Assembly (NCBI RefSeq): GCF_015024225.1
Contig: NZ_JACJGM010000008.1
Coordinates: forward strand, 119,765-183,764
Source: Nocardioides lijunqiniae
Lineage (GTDB): Bacteria > Actinomycetota > Actinomycetes > Propionibacteriales > Nocardioidaceae
Reading direction: 5' to 3'
DNA length: 64,000 bases
Shown: positions 26,321-34,473 of the stretch, in pieces
How positions within the stretch are numbered: position 1 is the stretch's first letter
How the letters are laid out: each line of letters opens with the position of its first letter
Made by a program: the position numbers and the translations under genes
Notes under the pieces: generated by a model
What the model was told of the DNA's origin: nothing
The model's database searches: none
Seen by the model: only the letters and a program-made list of their open reading frames with translations

Positions 26321-26400
26321 GGTCACCAACGTCGGCAGTTCGAGCCTGACGCCGAGCCCGCCACGCTCGGCCGGCCCGGGTTGGTGACCAACTGCCGACG
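26321..26400. repeat. Interleaved inverted repeats (pseudoknot order)
   Basis: GGTCACCAA (26321-26329) then CGTCGGCAGTT (26330-26340) are followed 40 nt later by TTGGTGACC (26381-26389) then AACTGCCGACG (26390-26400). The complements occur in A-B-A'-B' order, which as RNA would be an H-type pseudoknot topology rather than nested stems. No coding frame is credible here. Confidence 0.75.
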
Positions 26401-26515
26401 CTGAGTGTCGGTAGACGCACCACCAGTCACACCAGCCCCACCAGAGGGGTGCCGCGCCTTGCGCGGGCGGCGCGGGCGAAGCCCGTGTCGCCCCGTGCGC
26501 CGTCAAGCCGGTCGA

Positions 26516-26580
26516 GAGAGGCTCCGGGTCAAGGACGGCGAAGCCGCCGCGAAGCGGGCGCCGAAGGCGATCCTTGACGC
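26516..26580. repeat. Inverted-repeat element, right copy
   Basis: This stretch is close to the reverse complement of 26185-26245. It keeps GAGAGGCT and the hairpin arms GTCAAGGA (26528-26535) and TCCTTGAC (26571-26578). The two copies are 270 bp apart in opposite orientation. Confidence 0.8.
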
Positions 26581-26646
26581 GGAGACGCGACCGGCTACGC
26601 GCGCGGCACCCCAGTCCGGCCCCGAGGAGACAGCCAGAGGTGCAGG

Positions 26647-26696
26647 GGTCTCGACGGGCGCTCGTCGCTGACGCTCCTCGCTGCTCGACCACCGGA
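26647..26696. repeat. Dispersed repeat family 1, copy A
   Basis: A stretch starting GGTCTCGACGGGCGCTCG and ending CTGCTCGACCACC, found again with small changes at 43037 and 45110 and in shorter forms nearby. This copy lies just past the 3' end of gpsA, at a convergent junction. Confidence 0.8.
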
Positions 26697-26714
26697 GACG
26701 CGAGGTGGCCGAGC

Positions 26715-27719
26715 TCAGTCGGTCTCGGCCTTGGTGTCGCGGGCGATGAAGGCGTCGACCATGTCCTTGGCGGTCATGGCGCCGGCGACGACGGCGTCCA
26801 CGTGGTGGGCGACGGGGGCGTCGACACCGGAGCGCTCGGCGAGGGCCAGCAGCGACCGACAGGACTTGGCGCCCTCGGCCACCTGACGGGTGGAGGCGAC
26901 GATCTCCTCGGTGGTGAGGCCCTGGCCGAGCTTCTCGCCGAAGGTGCGGTTGCGCGAGAGCGGGGAGGAGCAGGTCGCCACGAGGTCGCCCAGGCCGGCC
27001 AATCCCATCAGCGTCAGGGGGTTGGCACCCAGCTTCATGGCCAGGCGCGCGGTCTCGGCCAGCCCGCGCGTGATCACCGAGGCGGTGGTGTTGTCGCCGA
27101 AGCCCAGGCCCACCGCCATGCCGACCGACAGCGCGACGACGTTCTTGTAGGCGCCGCCCAGCTCGCAGCCGAGCACGTCGACGCTGGTGTAGGGGCGGAA
27201 CGCCGCGGAGTGCACGCGCTTCTGCAGCATCTGCGCGACGTCCTCGTCCTCGCAGGCGACGACCGAGGCGGCGGGCTCGCGGCGCGCGATCTCCTTGGCG
27301 AGGTTGGGTCCGCTGATGACCGCGATGCGCTCCGGGCCGGCCCCGGTCACCTCGGCGACCACCTCGCTCATCCGCTTGAGGGTGCCGAGCTCGACACCCT
27401 TCATGAGCGAGACCATGACGGCGTCCTTGCCGACGTACGGCGCCCACTCGACGAGGTTGTCGCGCAGCGACTGCGAGGGGACCGCCAGCACGACGACGTC
27501 GGCGTCGGCCAGCGCCCGCTCGGGGTCGTGGGTGGCCGAGACGCTGGGCGGCAGCTGGATGCCGGGGAGGTAGTCGACGTTCTCGTGCTGCTCGTTGATG
27601 CTGGCGCAGACCTCCTCGCGGCGGCCCCAGATGGTCACGTCGTTGCCGCCGTCGGCGAGGACGATGGAGAAGGCGGTGCCCCAGGACCCCGCACCGAGGA
27701 TCGCTACCTTGTTGCTCAC
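26715..27719 (-). CDS. gpsA: NAD(P)H-dependent glycerol-3-phosphate dehydrogenase
   Basis: GpsA makes sn-glycerol-3-phosphate from dihydroxyacetone phosphate for phospholipid synthesis. The 334-residue protein has the dinucleotide motif [19 protein letters not shown], then [13 protein letters not shown], the catalytic-region [26 protein letters not shown], and [19 protein letters not shown]. Its GTG start overlaps the plsC stop by 4 nt (GTGA). The pair supplies and acylates the glycerol backbone, a sensible functional unit. Confidence 0.97.
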   Translation of the reverse strand: MSNKVAILGAGSWGTAFSIVLADGGNDVTIWGRREEVCASINEQHENVDYLPGIQLPPSVSATHDPERALADADVVVLAVPSQSLRDNLVEWAPYVGKDAVMVSLMKGVELGTLKRMSEVVAEVTGAGPERIAVISGPNLAKEIARREPAASVVACEDEDVAQMLQKRVHSAAFRPYTSVDVLGCELGGAYKNVVALSVGMAVGLGFGDNTTASVITRGLAETARLAMKLGANPLTLMGLAGLGDLVATCSSPLSRNRTFGEKLGQGLTTEEIVASTRQVAEGAKSCRSLLALAERSGVDAPVAHHVDAVVAGAMTAKDMVDAFIARDTKAETD

Positions 27720-28480
27720 GCGTCGTCCTTCTTCCGGGGGTTGCCGGTCGGCCTGATGCCGGCCCTGCGCATGTCGAACCGCTCGGCGGGCGCTCGTCCG
27801 CCGCGGACATCCTCGACCAGGGCGGTGATGGCCGCCATGATCCGGTCCGTGGCCTGCTGGATGACGTGCTGCTCGCGCGGGAGCCCCAGCAGGTCGGTGA
27901 GGTCGACCGGGTCCCCCACCTTCATGGTGATCCGCTTGCGCGGGAACAGGTCGGGCTTCTTGGCGTACGGGTAGAGGATCTCGTGGGCGCCCCACTGGCC
28001 GACCGGGATCACCGGGCAGCCGGTCTCGAGCGCGATGCGTGCCGCACCGGACTTGCCTGTCATCGGCCAGAGGTCGGGGTCGCGGGTGAGCGTGCCCTCG
28101 GGGTAGACGACCACGCACTGGCCGTCGCGCACCGCGGCCACCGCCGCGTCGAAGGCGCCCGCCGCGTTGCGGCTCATCCGCTCCACGGGGATCTGGCCGG
28201 CGGAGCGCAGGAACGCCCCGAGCGCGCGGTTCTTGAAGAGCCCCGACTTGGCGAGGTAGTGCGGGATCCGGCCGTGGTCGTAGACGAGATGGGCCGCCGT
28301 CAGGGGGTCGAGGTGTGAGACGTGGTTGAGCACCAGCACGCAGCCACCCGACTCCGGCAGCTTGTGGCCGTCGATCCACTCGTGGGTGGTGGTCGCCAGC
28401 AGGGTGGGCTTGACGATGAGCACCGCGAAGCCGAACGCCCAGCCCCGCCTCTCCTGCAGCTTGCGCACACGAACCTTCAC
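27716..28480 (-). CDS. plsC: 1-acyl-sn-glycerol-3-phosphate acyltransferase
   Basis: This 254-residue membrane-associated acyltransferase forms phosphatidic acid from lysophosphatidate. It has the NHVSHLD (HxxxxD) catalytic motif, the IPVERMSR and YPEGTLTRD substrate motifs, and [12 protein letters not shown]. It is followed by gpsA with a 4-nt overlap. The start is GTG, preceded at 6 nt by TAGCGT and no Shine-Dalgarno site, suggesting a leaderless message. Acyl-chain specificity cannot be judged from the sequence. Confidence 0.93.
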   Translation of the reverse strand: MKVRVRKLQERRGWAFGFAVLIVKPTLLATTTHEWIDGHKLPESGGCVLVLNHVSHLDPLTAAHLVYDHGRIPHYLAKSGLFKNRALGAFLRSAGQIPVERMSRNAAGAFDAAVAAVRDGQCVVVYPEGTLTRDPDLWPMTGKSGAARIALETGCPVIPVGQWGAHEILYPYAKKPDLFPRKRITMKVGDPVDLTDLLGLPREQHVIQQATDRIMAAITALVEDVRGGRAPAERFDMRRAGIRPTGNPRKKDDA

Positions 28481-28486
28481 GGGAGC

Positions 28487-28492
28487 ACGCTA
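28487..28492 (-). promoter_or_regulatory. -10 element of leaderless plsC transcript
   Basis: TAGCGT on the minus strand ends 6 nt before the plsC GTG. Confidence 0.5.
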
Positions 28493-28551
28493 CTCGCCGC
28501 AGTGACGAGGACCACGTGTCGTCCCACGGTGTCGCCTGACAGGATCGTCGC

Positions 28552-29181
28552 GTGCTCCCGTCGTACGCCGTCGTCGTGCCGGTGAAGCCACCCGCCCTCG
28601 GCAAGTCGCGCATCGTGGGTCTCGACGACCACCAGCGCCGCGACCTGGCACGGGCGTTCGCCCTCGACACCGTCGAGGCCTGCCTGGCCTGCGAGCACGT
28701 GGCCCAGGTGCTGGTCGCGACCGACGACGCGGCGTTCTCTCGCGAGTTCGCCGCGCTCGGCTGCGCGACCGTCCCGGACGGCGACACCAGCGACCTCAAC
28801 GCGGCGCTGCGGCAGGCCGTCGCGGAGGCCCGCCGCCGCTGGCCGGGGCTGCTGCCGGCGGCGCTGCTCGCCGACCTGCCGGCGCTGAGGTCCCGCGAGC
28901 TCGACGAGGCCCTGGCGTCCTTCGTGCCCGACGGCCCGTCGTTCGTGGCCGACACGGAGCGCACGGGCACCACGCTCTACACAGCGCCGTACGACGAGTT
29001 CGACCCGCAGTTCGGACTCGACTCGCGCCACGCTCACCTGGTGACGGGCGCCCTCGAGCTGGGGCTGGAGCTGGCCTCGTTGCGCCGCGACGTCGACGAC
29101 CTCGACGACCTGCGTGAGGCCCTGGCTCTCGGCGTGGGCGCCCACACCGCCCGCGTGGCCGCGGAGCTCGGCCTGGCATGA
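28552..29181 (+). CDS. cofC: CofC/FbiD-type guanylyltransferase of F420 synthesis
   Basis: CofC/FbiD activates a phospho-three-carbon acid (phospholactate or phosphoenolpyruvate, depending on the organism) with GTP for coenzyme F420 assembly. The 209-residue protein has the nucleotidyltransferase pattern [14 protein letters not shown], the [17 protein letters not shown] metal motif, and [22 protein letters not shown]. Start is the GTG at 28552. CAGGAT lies 6 nt upstream and could serve as a -10 element or as a weak ribosome site. A predicted F420-dependent reductase occurs at 44616. No other F420 biosynthesis gene is in the window. Confidence 0.92.
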   Translation: MLPSYAVVVPVKPPALGKSRIVGLDDHQRRDLARAFALDTVEACLACEHVAQVLVATDDAAFSREFAALGCATVPDGDTSDLNAALRQAVAEARRRWPGLLPAALLADLPALRSRELDEALASFVPDGPSFVADTERTGTTLYTAPYDEFDPQFGLDSRHAHLVTGALELGLELASLRRDVDDLDDLREALALGVGAHTARVAAELGLA

Positions 29182-29184
29182 CGA

Positions 29185-29214
29185 CGGGCCGCCCTCCCGA
29201 AGGAGGACGGCCCG
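29185..29214. terminator. Bidirectional terminator between cofC and hup
   Basis: A 13-bp stem with one mismatch: CGGGCCGCCCTCC (29185-29197) and GGAGGACGGCCCG (29202-29214) around a CGAA loop, read as TTCG on the minus strand. It lies between two convergent genes. Confidence 0.85.
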
Positions 29215-29236
29215 GTCGGGGTGGTGCGTCAGTGCG

Positions 29237-29908
29237 TCAGGACTTCTTGGCCGCGGCCTTCTTGGCCGGAGCCTTCTTGGCCGCGGTCTTCTTGGCGGGA
29301 GCCGTCTTCTTGGCGGGAGCCGCCTTCTTGGCCGGAGCCGCCTTCTTCGCGGTGGTCGTCTTCTTGGCCGGAGCGGCCTTCTTGGCGGGAGCCGCCTTCT
29401 TGGCCGGAGCCGCCTTCTTCGCGGCGGTGGTCTTCTTGGCCGGAGCGGCCTTCTTGGCGGGAGCCGCCTTCTTGGCCGGAGCCGCCTTCTTCGCGGCGGT
29501 GGTCTTCTTCGCCGGAGCGGCCTTCTTGGCGGGAGCCGCCTTCTTGGCCGGCGTGGCCGCCTTCTTGGCCGTGGCCGCTGCCTTCTTGGCGGGAGCGGTG
29601 GTCGCGGCGACCGTCAGCTTGGGCAGCTTCTTGGCGCCCGAGACGACGTTCTTCAGGTCCGCGCCGGCGCTGAACTTCGGAACCGCGGTCTTCTTGGCCT
29701 TGATGCGCGCGCCGGTCTGCGGGTTACGGACCCACCGAGCCTCGCGGATCCTCTTCTCGAAGGAGCCGAAGCCCGTGATGGCGACCTTCTCGCCCTTGGC
29801 GACCTCACGGGTGATCGTGTCCAGGACGGACTCGAGCGCGTGCGAGGCAGCCTTGCGGTTGCCCTCGTAGCGAGTGGCGAGTGCGTCGATGAGCTGTGAC
29901 TTGTTCAC
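29237..29908 (-). CDS. hup: HU-family nucleoid protein with Lys/Ala-rich tail
   Basis: Residues 1-95 are a full HU domain: NKSQLIDALATRYEG, GEKVAITGFGSFEKRIREARWVRNPQTG, and AVPKFSAGADLKNVV. From about residue 105 to 223 the protein is repeats of PAKKA/TAAKK type, resembling histone H1 and mycobacterial HupB tails. The tail is encoded by tandem DNA repeats and may vary in length. HU compacts DNA; the basic tail adds non-specific binding and is often post-translationally modified in relatives. Start is the GTG at 29908 with GGAAGGGAAG just upstream. A sigma-70-like promoter lies at 29964-29992. Confidence 0.96.
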   Translation of the reverse strand: MNKSQLIDALATRYEGNRKAASHALESVLDTITREVAKGEKVAITGFGSFEKRIREARWVRNPQTGARIKAKKTAVPKFSAGADLKNVVSGAKKLPKLTVAATTAPAKKAAATAKKAATPAKKAAPAKKAAPAKKTTAAKKAAPAKKAAPAKKAAPAKKTTAAKKAAPAKKAAPAKKAAPAKKTTTAKKAAPAKKAAPAKKTAPAKKTAAKKAPAKKAAAKKS

Positions 29909-29963
29909 TAGCTTCCCTTCCAATGAACTGGTGTCGAGACATTTGCTCGACTTTCATCAACGC

Positions 29964-29992
29964 ACGCTAGGCATCGGTGAGCGCTCCCACAA
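29964..29992 (-). promoter_or_regulatory. Candidate hup promoter
   Basis: On the minus strand TTGTGG (29987-29992) and TAGCGT (29964-29969) are spaced by exactly 17 bp. This leaves a leader of about 50 nt that contains the GGAAGGGAAG ribosome site. Confidence 0.6.
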
Positions 29993-30040
29993 TCACCACG
30001 CCGACGAATCGCCCACCTATTTTTCGGGCCCTTTTCCGCG

Positions 30041-30084
30041 GTCGAGGGCATTTCCCCTTCAGCTGACAAGGAAACGCCCTCGAC
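30041..30084. repeat. Long hairpin in AT-richer hup/hydrolase gap
   Basis: GTCGAGGGCATTTCC (30041-30055) and GGAAACGCCCTCGAC (30070-30084) pair over 15 positions with one mismatch around a 14-nt loop. It lies 65 nt past the hydrolase stop and upstream of the hup promoter. It is probably a terminator for the hydrolase gene; no U-run is seen. Confidence 0.65.
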
Positions 30085-30148
30085 GCATTGCAGCAACGAA
30101 CGACTTATCCCTTACCTGCTTGGGATATCGCGCATTCTGATCGGGTGC

Positions 30149-30970
30149 TTACTTCTCCAGGAAGGCCAGCAGGTGTCGGTTGAACTCCTCGGAGTGACTG
30201 ACGTTGAATCCGTGAGGTCCGTCCTCGACGATGACGAGCTCCGCACCCGAAACACTGTCAGCGGTGCGCTTTCCGGAGACCTCGACGGGCACGATCGCGT
30301 CGGAGTCGCCGTGGATGACCAGGGTCGGCACGGTGATCGTGGCGAGGTCCGCCCGGAAGTCCGTCGTGCCGAAGGCGGTGATGCAGCCCACGAGCCCGGC
30401 GTCCCCGGCCTTGCCCGCCAGGGCGAGTGCCTGCTGGCGCTGCTCCTCGGTCACCTTGAGCTCACCGCCGGCCGAGAAGAAGTCGGTGGTGAACCCGTCG
30501 AGGAACGCCTCGCGGTCCGTGGCCGCTCCCTGGAGCATGCCCTGGACGTCCTTCTCCTCCAGGCCGCCGTCGGGGTTGTCCTCGGTCTTGAGCAGGTACG
30601 GCGGGACGGCGCCGGCGAACACCGCGGAGTGGATGCGCGCGTCACCGTGCTTGCCGAGGTAGCGCGCGACCTCGCCCCCTCCCATCGAGAACCCGACGAG
30701 GGTCACGTCGCTCAGGTCGAGACCGTCGAGCACGCCGGCCAGGTCCGCGGCGAACGTGTCGTAGTCGTAGCCCGTCTCGGGCTTGTCGGAGTCGCCGAAG
30801 CCGCGGCGGTCGTAGGTGACGACGCGGTAGCCGGCGCCGGTGAGCGCCGGGACCTGCTCGCTCCAGGAGGCGCCGCTGAGGGGCCAGCCGTGGATGAGCA
30901 CGACCGGGCGGCCGTCACCCCCGGAGTCGGTGTAGCTGAGGGAGATGCCGTGGGAGTCGATGTCGGGCAC
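30149..30970 (-). CDS. Alpha/beta hydrolase (non-haem chloroperoxidase/esterase type)
   Basis: This 273-residue alpha/beta-hydrolase has the oxyanion segment LIHGWPLSGASW, the nucleophile elbow GFSMGGGEVARY, the acid in VIHGDSDAIVP, and the catalytic His in EDGPHGFNVSH. The YDRRGFGDSDKP stretch is typical of the cofactor-free haloperoxidase/esterase subgroup. The natural substrate is unknown. The GTG at 30970 is chosen because AAAGG lies 7 nt upstream; an upstream frame would add 16 basic residues. It stands alone between leuD and hup. Confidence 0.9.
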   Translation of the reverse strand: MPDIDSHGISLSYTDSGGDGRPVVLIHGWPLSGASWSEQVPALTGAGYRVVTYDRRGFGDSDKPETGYDYDTFAADLAGVLDGLDLSDVTLVGFSMGGGEVARYLGKHGDARIHSAVFAGAVPPYLLKTEDNPDGGLEEKDVQGMLQGAATDREAFLDGFTTDFFSAGGELKVTEEQRQQALALAGKAGDAGLVGCITAFGTTDFRADLATITVPTLVIHGDSDAIVPVEVSGKRTADSVSGAELVIVEDGPHGFNVSHSEEFNRHLLAFLEK

Positions 30971-31062
30971 GGTGACGCCTTTCGTCCGAAGGAGGTGCTT
31001 CCTCGGACGATTCGACACCCGCGAGCCAAACGGATGTCGGCTGTGAGGGTGAACGTGCGGTG

Positions 31063-31671
31063 TCAGCTCGCGTGGATCGTGGCGGGCTTGAAGCTCGGTC
31101 GCCGCTCCTCGTAGGAGGAGATGTCATCGGCGTGCGACAGCGTGATGCCGACGTCGTCCAGGCCCTCGAGCAGGCGCCAGCGCGTGTAGTCGTCGATGTC
31201 GAAGGAGTCCTCGATCGCGTCCGGCCCCTCGCCGGCACGCACCGTGCGCGACTCGAGGTCGACGGTGACGACGGCTCCGGGGTTCTCCTCGAGGTGGTCC
31301 CACAGCCGCTGGACGACCTTCTCGTCGACCTGTGCCGCGAGCAGCCCGGCCTTGCCGGAGTTGCCGCGGAAGATGTCGGCGAAGCGCGGGGAGATGACGG
31401 CCTTGAACCCGTAGTTCTGCAGGGCCCAGACGGCGTGCTCGCGCGAGGAGCCGGTGCCGAAGTCGGGGCCGGCCACCAGCACGGAGCCCTGGGCGTAGGC
31501 CTCGTTGTTGAGGACGAAGCCCGGGTCGTTGCGCCAGGCGCTGAAGAGCCCGTCCTCGAAGCCGTCGCGCGTCACGCGCTTGAGGTAGACGGCCGGGATG
31601 ATCTGGTCGGTGTCGACGTTGCTGCGACGCAGCGGGACGCCCACGCCGGTGTGGCTCGAGAACTTCTCCAT
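31063..31671 (-). CDS. leuD: 3-isopropylmalate dehydratase small subunit
   Basis: LeuD forms the swivel domain of isopropylmalate isomerase in leucine synthesis. The 202-residue protein has [41 protein letters not shown], and [19 protein letters not shown], all family markers. Its ATG follows the leuC stop with a single intervening base, so the subunits are translated together. Confidence 0.97.
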   Translation of the reverse strand: MEKFSSHTGVGVPLRRSNVDTDQIIPAVYLKRVTRDGFEDGLFSAWRNDPGFVLNNEAYAQGSVLVAGPDFGTGSSREHAVWALQNYGFKAVISPRFADIFRGNSGKAGLLAAQVDEKVVQRLWDHLEENPGAVVTVDLESRTVRAGEGPDAIEDSFDIDDYTRWRLLEGLDDVGITLSHADDISSYEERRPSFKPATIHAS

Positions 31672-31672
31672 G

Positions 31673-33094
31673 TCAGTTGCTCCCTACGGCGACGGGTGCG
31701 AGGTCGGCGGGCGAGGACAGCGTGCCGCGCACGGCGGTCGCGGCGGCGACCGGCACCGACACGAGGTGGGTGCGGCCGCCCTTGCCCTGGCGCCCCTCGA
31801 AGTTGCGGTTGGACGTGGACGCGCTGCGCTCACCGGGCGCCAGCGTGTCGGGGTTCATGCCGAGGCACATCGAGCATCCGGCCCCGCGCCACTCCGCGCC
31901 GGCGTCCTTGAAGATCGTGTCCAGGCCCTCGGCCTCGGCCTGGAGCCGTACGCGCACGGAGCCGGGCACGACGAGCAGCCGGGTGTCGGCGGCGACCGTG
32001 TAGCCCTGGATGATCTCGGCGGCCAGGCGCAGGTCCTCGATGCGGCCGTTGGTGCAGGAGCCGACGAAGACGGTGTCGACCTTGACCTCGCGCATGGGGG
32101 TGCCGGCCTCGAGGGCCATGTACTGCAGGGCCTTCTCAGCTGCGACGCGGTCCTGGTCGTCCTCGAAGTCCTCGGGGCGCGGCACGGTGGAGCCGAGCGG
32201 AACGCCCTGGCCGGGGTTGGTGCCCCAGGTGACGAAAGGCGTCATCTCGCTGGCGTCGAGGACGATCTCCTCGTCGAACTCCGCGTCCGCGTCGGTGACG
32301 AGCGTCTTCCAGTGAGCGACGGCGGCGTCCCAGTCGGCGCCCTTCGGCGCCTCGGGGCGACCCTCGATGTAGTCGAAGGTCGTCTGGTCGGGAGCGATCA
32401 TCCCGGCCTTGGCGCCCCACTCGATGCTCATGTTGCACACGGTCATCCGGCCCTCCATCGAGAGCTCCTCGATGGCCTGGCCGCGGTACTCGACGATGTA
32501 GCCCTGGCCTCCGCCGGTGCCCGTGTGGGCGATCAGCGTCAGCACCATGTCCTTGGCCGTGACGCCGGCGGGCAGGCTGCCGTTGATCGTGACCGCCATC
32601 GTCTTGGGCTTGGCCTGCATCAGGGTCTGCGTGGCGAGCACGTGCTCCACCTCGGACGTCCCGATGCCGAAGGCGATCGCACCGAAGGCCCCGTGGGTGC
32701 TGGTGTGGCTGTCGCCGCAGACGATGGTCATGCCCGGCTGCGACAGGCCCAGCTGCGGGCCGATGATGTGGACGATGCCCTGCTCGACGTCGCCCAGCGG
32801 GTGCAGCCGGACGCCGAACTCCTCGGCGTTCCTGCGCAGCGTCTCGACCTGGGTGCGGGAGACGGGATCGGCGATCGGCTTGTCCCAGTCGATCGTGGGG
32901 ACGTTGTGGTCCTCGGTCGCGAGCGTCAGGTCGGGACGACGGACCCCACGGCCGGCGAGCCGGAGACCGTCGAAGGCCTGCGGGCTGGTCACCTCGTGGA
33001 TCAGGTGGAGGTCGATGTAGAGGAGGTCGGGCTCGCCCGCCCTCGACCGGACGACGTGCTCGTCCCACACCTTCTCGGACAATGTCCTGCCCAT
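31673..33094 (-). CDS. leuC: 3-isopropylmalate dehydratase large subunit
   Basis: LeuC holds the [4Fe-4S] cluster that isomerises 2- to 3-isopropylmalate. The 473-residue protein shows [43 protein letters not shown], and [10 protein letters not shown]; the CG, SCTNG and CxxC cysteines are the cluster ligands. Start is the ATG at 33094 with AAGGAG 9 nt upstream. The divergent gene ndgR encodes the likely regulator. Two copies of a CCCATGATCTGAGAC box lie in the 171-nt gap between them. Confidence 0.97.
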   Translation of the reverse strand: MGRTLSEKVWDEHVVRSRAGEPDLLYIDLHLIHEVTSPQAFDGLRLAGRGVRRPDLTLATEDHNVPTIDWDKPIADPVSRTQVETLRRNAEEFGVRLHPLGDVEQGIVHIIGPQLGLSQPGMTIVCGDSHTSTHGAFGAIAFGIGTSEVEHVLATQTLMQAKPKTMAVTINGSLPAGVTAKDMVLTLIAHTGTGGGQGYIVEYRGQAIEELSMEGRMTVCNMSIEWGAKAGMIAPDQTTFDYIEGRPEAPKGADWDAAVAHWKTLVTDADAEFDEEIVLDASEMTPFVTWGTNPGQGVPLGSTVPRPEDFEDDQDRVAAEKALQYMALEAGTPMREVKVDTVFVGSCTNGRIEDLRLAAEIIQGYTVAADTRLLVVPGSVRVRLQAEAEGLDTIFKDAGAEWRGAGCSMCLGMNPDTLAPGERSASTSNRNFEGRQGKGGRTHLVSVPVAAATAVRGTLSSPADLAPVAVGSN

Positions 33095-33148
33095 GGCTTC
33101 CACTCCTTCGTGACCGCTGATCCGTGCGCGCTCCACGCTACGTCGTCG

Positions 33149-33175
33149 TCCCATGATCTGAGACTGCGATCTCAG
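33149..33175. promoter_or_regulatory. NdgR-like operator box 1 (leuC side)
   Basis: TCCCATGATCTGAGAC is followed by a second arm so that CTGAGA-N6-TCTCAG forms an inverted repeat (33158-33175). The first 16 bases recur exactly at 33236. It is 55 nt upstream of the leuC start. Confidence 0.65.
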
Positions 33176-33235
33176 CATACGGATCGACGCCGAGCCGGCC
33201 AAGTCGAGCCCCACGGTCGGCACCGCGGACTTGCA

Positions 33236-33263
33236 TCCCATGATCTGAGACGGCAATATTGCC
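33236..33263. promoter_or_regulatory. NdgR-like operator box 2 (ndgR side)
   Basis: The same TCCCATGATCTGAGAC occurs here, followed by the perfect palindrome GGCAATATTGCC (33252-33263) that ends 2 nt before the ndgR ATG. No ribosome site is seen, so ndgR may be leaderless with its -10 (CAATAT) inside the operator, suggesting autoregulation. Confidence 0.65.
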
Positions 33264-33265
33264 AT

Positions 33266-33988
33266 ATGGACAACTCCAGCGGGGTCGGCGTTCTCGACAA
33301 GGCAGCGCTGGTCCTGACCGCGCTCGAGTCGGGGCCGGCGACGCTCGCCGGGCTGGTGGCCGGCACGGGCCTCGCCCGCCCCACCGCCCACCGGCTGGCC
33401 GTCGCGCTCGAGCACCACCGGCTCGTCGCCCGCGACATGCAGGGACGCTTCGTCCTCGGACCGCGCCTGGCCGAGCTGTCGGCCGCCGCAGGCGAGGACC
33501 GCCTGCTCGCCACCGCCGGACCGGTGCTGGCGAGGCTGCGCGACATCACCGGCGAGTCCGCGCAGCTCTGGCGGCGCCAGGGCGAGCACCGCGTCTGCGT
33601 GGCCGCCGCCGAGCGCCCCTCCGGCCTGCGCGACACGATCCCCGTCGGCTCGCAGCTGACCATGCGCGCGGGCTCCGCGGCGCAGGTGCTGCTGGCCTGG
33701 GAGGACCCCGAGCGCATGCACCGCGGCCTGCAGAACGCCGCCTTCTCCGCCGCCGCCCTCTCCGGCATCCGGCGCCGTGGCTGGGCGCAGTCCGTCGGCG
33801 AGCGCGAGCAGGGCGTCGCCTCGGTGTCGGCCCCGGTCCGCTCCCCCGGCGGCAAGATCATCGCGGCCGTGTCGGTGTCCGGCCCGCTGGAGCGGCTCTC
33901 CCGCCAGCCCGGCCGCATGCACGCTCCCGCCGTGCTCGCCGCCGCGGAGCGGCTCTCCGAGTCGCTACGCCGCGCCGCGGCGGAATAG
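33266..33988 (+). CDS. ndgR: IclR-family regulator NdgR
   Basis: The 240-residue protein has an N-terminal winged helix ([40 protein letters not shown]) and a C-terminal IclR effector domain ([43 protein letters not shown]). The opening [17 protein letters not shown] is essentially that of Streptomyces NdgR, which controls leuCD and other amino-acid genes. Divergent placement from leuCD with shared boxes supports the same role. The effector is not visible from the sequence. Confidence 0.93.
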   Translation: MDNSSGVGVLDKAALVLTALESGPATLAGLVAGTGLARPTAHRLAVALEHHRLVARDMQGRFVLGPRLAELSAAAGEDRLLATAGPVLARLRDITGESAQLWRRQGEHRVCVAAAERPSGLRDTIPVGSQLTMRAGSAAQVLLAWEDPERMHRGLQNAAFSAAALSGIRRRGWAQSVGEREQGVASVSAPVRSPGGKIIAAVSVSGPLERLSRQPGRMHAPAVLAAAERLSESLRRAAAE

Positions 33989-33992
33989 TCCC

Positions 33993-34472
33993 TCAGAACA
34001 AGGCATCCTGCTCGAGCTCGAGCAGGGTCTGCTTGCGGGCGATGCCGCCGGCGTAGCCGGTGAGCGTGCCGTTGGCGCCGATGACGCGGTGGCACGGGAT
34101 GACGATCGGGATCGGGTTGCTGCCGTTGGCCAGGCCGACCGCACGCGACGCGGCGTTGGTGCGGCCGAGCTGCGCGGCGATCTGCCCGTAGGACGCGGTC
34201 TGGCCGTAGGGGATGCCCGTCAGCTGCTGCCACACCAGCTGCTGGAAGGCCGTGCCCACCGGCGAGAGCGGCAGGTCGAACTCCTTGAGGTCGCGCTCGA
34301 AGTACGCCGTGAGCTGGCGCACGGTCTCGACGAGCACGGGGTGCGCGTCGTCGCGCGGGCCGCGCACGCGCCCGTCCGCGGAGGCGAACGGCGAGAACTC
34401 GATCGCCGTGACCGCGCCGGCCTGCTCGACGATCCGCAGCTCGCCGATGGGTGAGTCCATGGTCGTCCACAT
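33993..34472 (-). CDS. ogt: Methylated-DNA--protein-cysteine methyltransferase
   Basis: This suicide repair protein removes O6-alkyl groups from guanine. The 159-residue protein has the acceptor motif [19 protein letters not shown], preceded by [18 protein letters not shown] and [14 protein letters not shown]. It follows the Ada/AlkA gene with a 1-nt gap, forming a two-gene alkylation-repair unit. Its stop faces the 3' end of ndgR with only 4 nt between them. Confidence 0.96.
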   Translation of the reverse strand: MWTTMDSPIGELRIVEQAGAVTAIEFSPFASADGRVRGPRDDAHPVLVETVRQLTAYFERDLKEFDLPLSPVGTAFQQLVWQQLTGIPYGQTASYGQIAAQLGRTNAASRAVGLANGSNPIPIVIPCHRVIGANGTLTGYAGGIARKQTLLELEQDALF

Positions 34473-34473
34473 G

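Noticed and set aside
29250..29600. Tandem repeats as a CRISPR or intergenic satellite
   Set aside because: They lie in frame within the hup coding sequence and encode the Lys/Ala tail.
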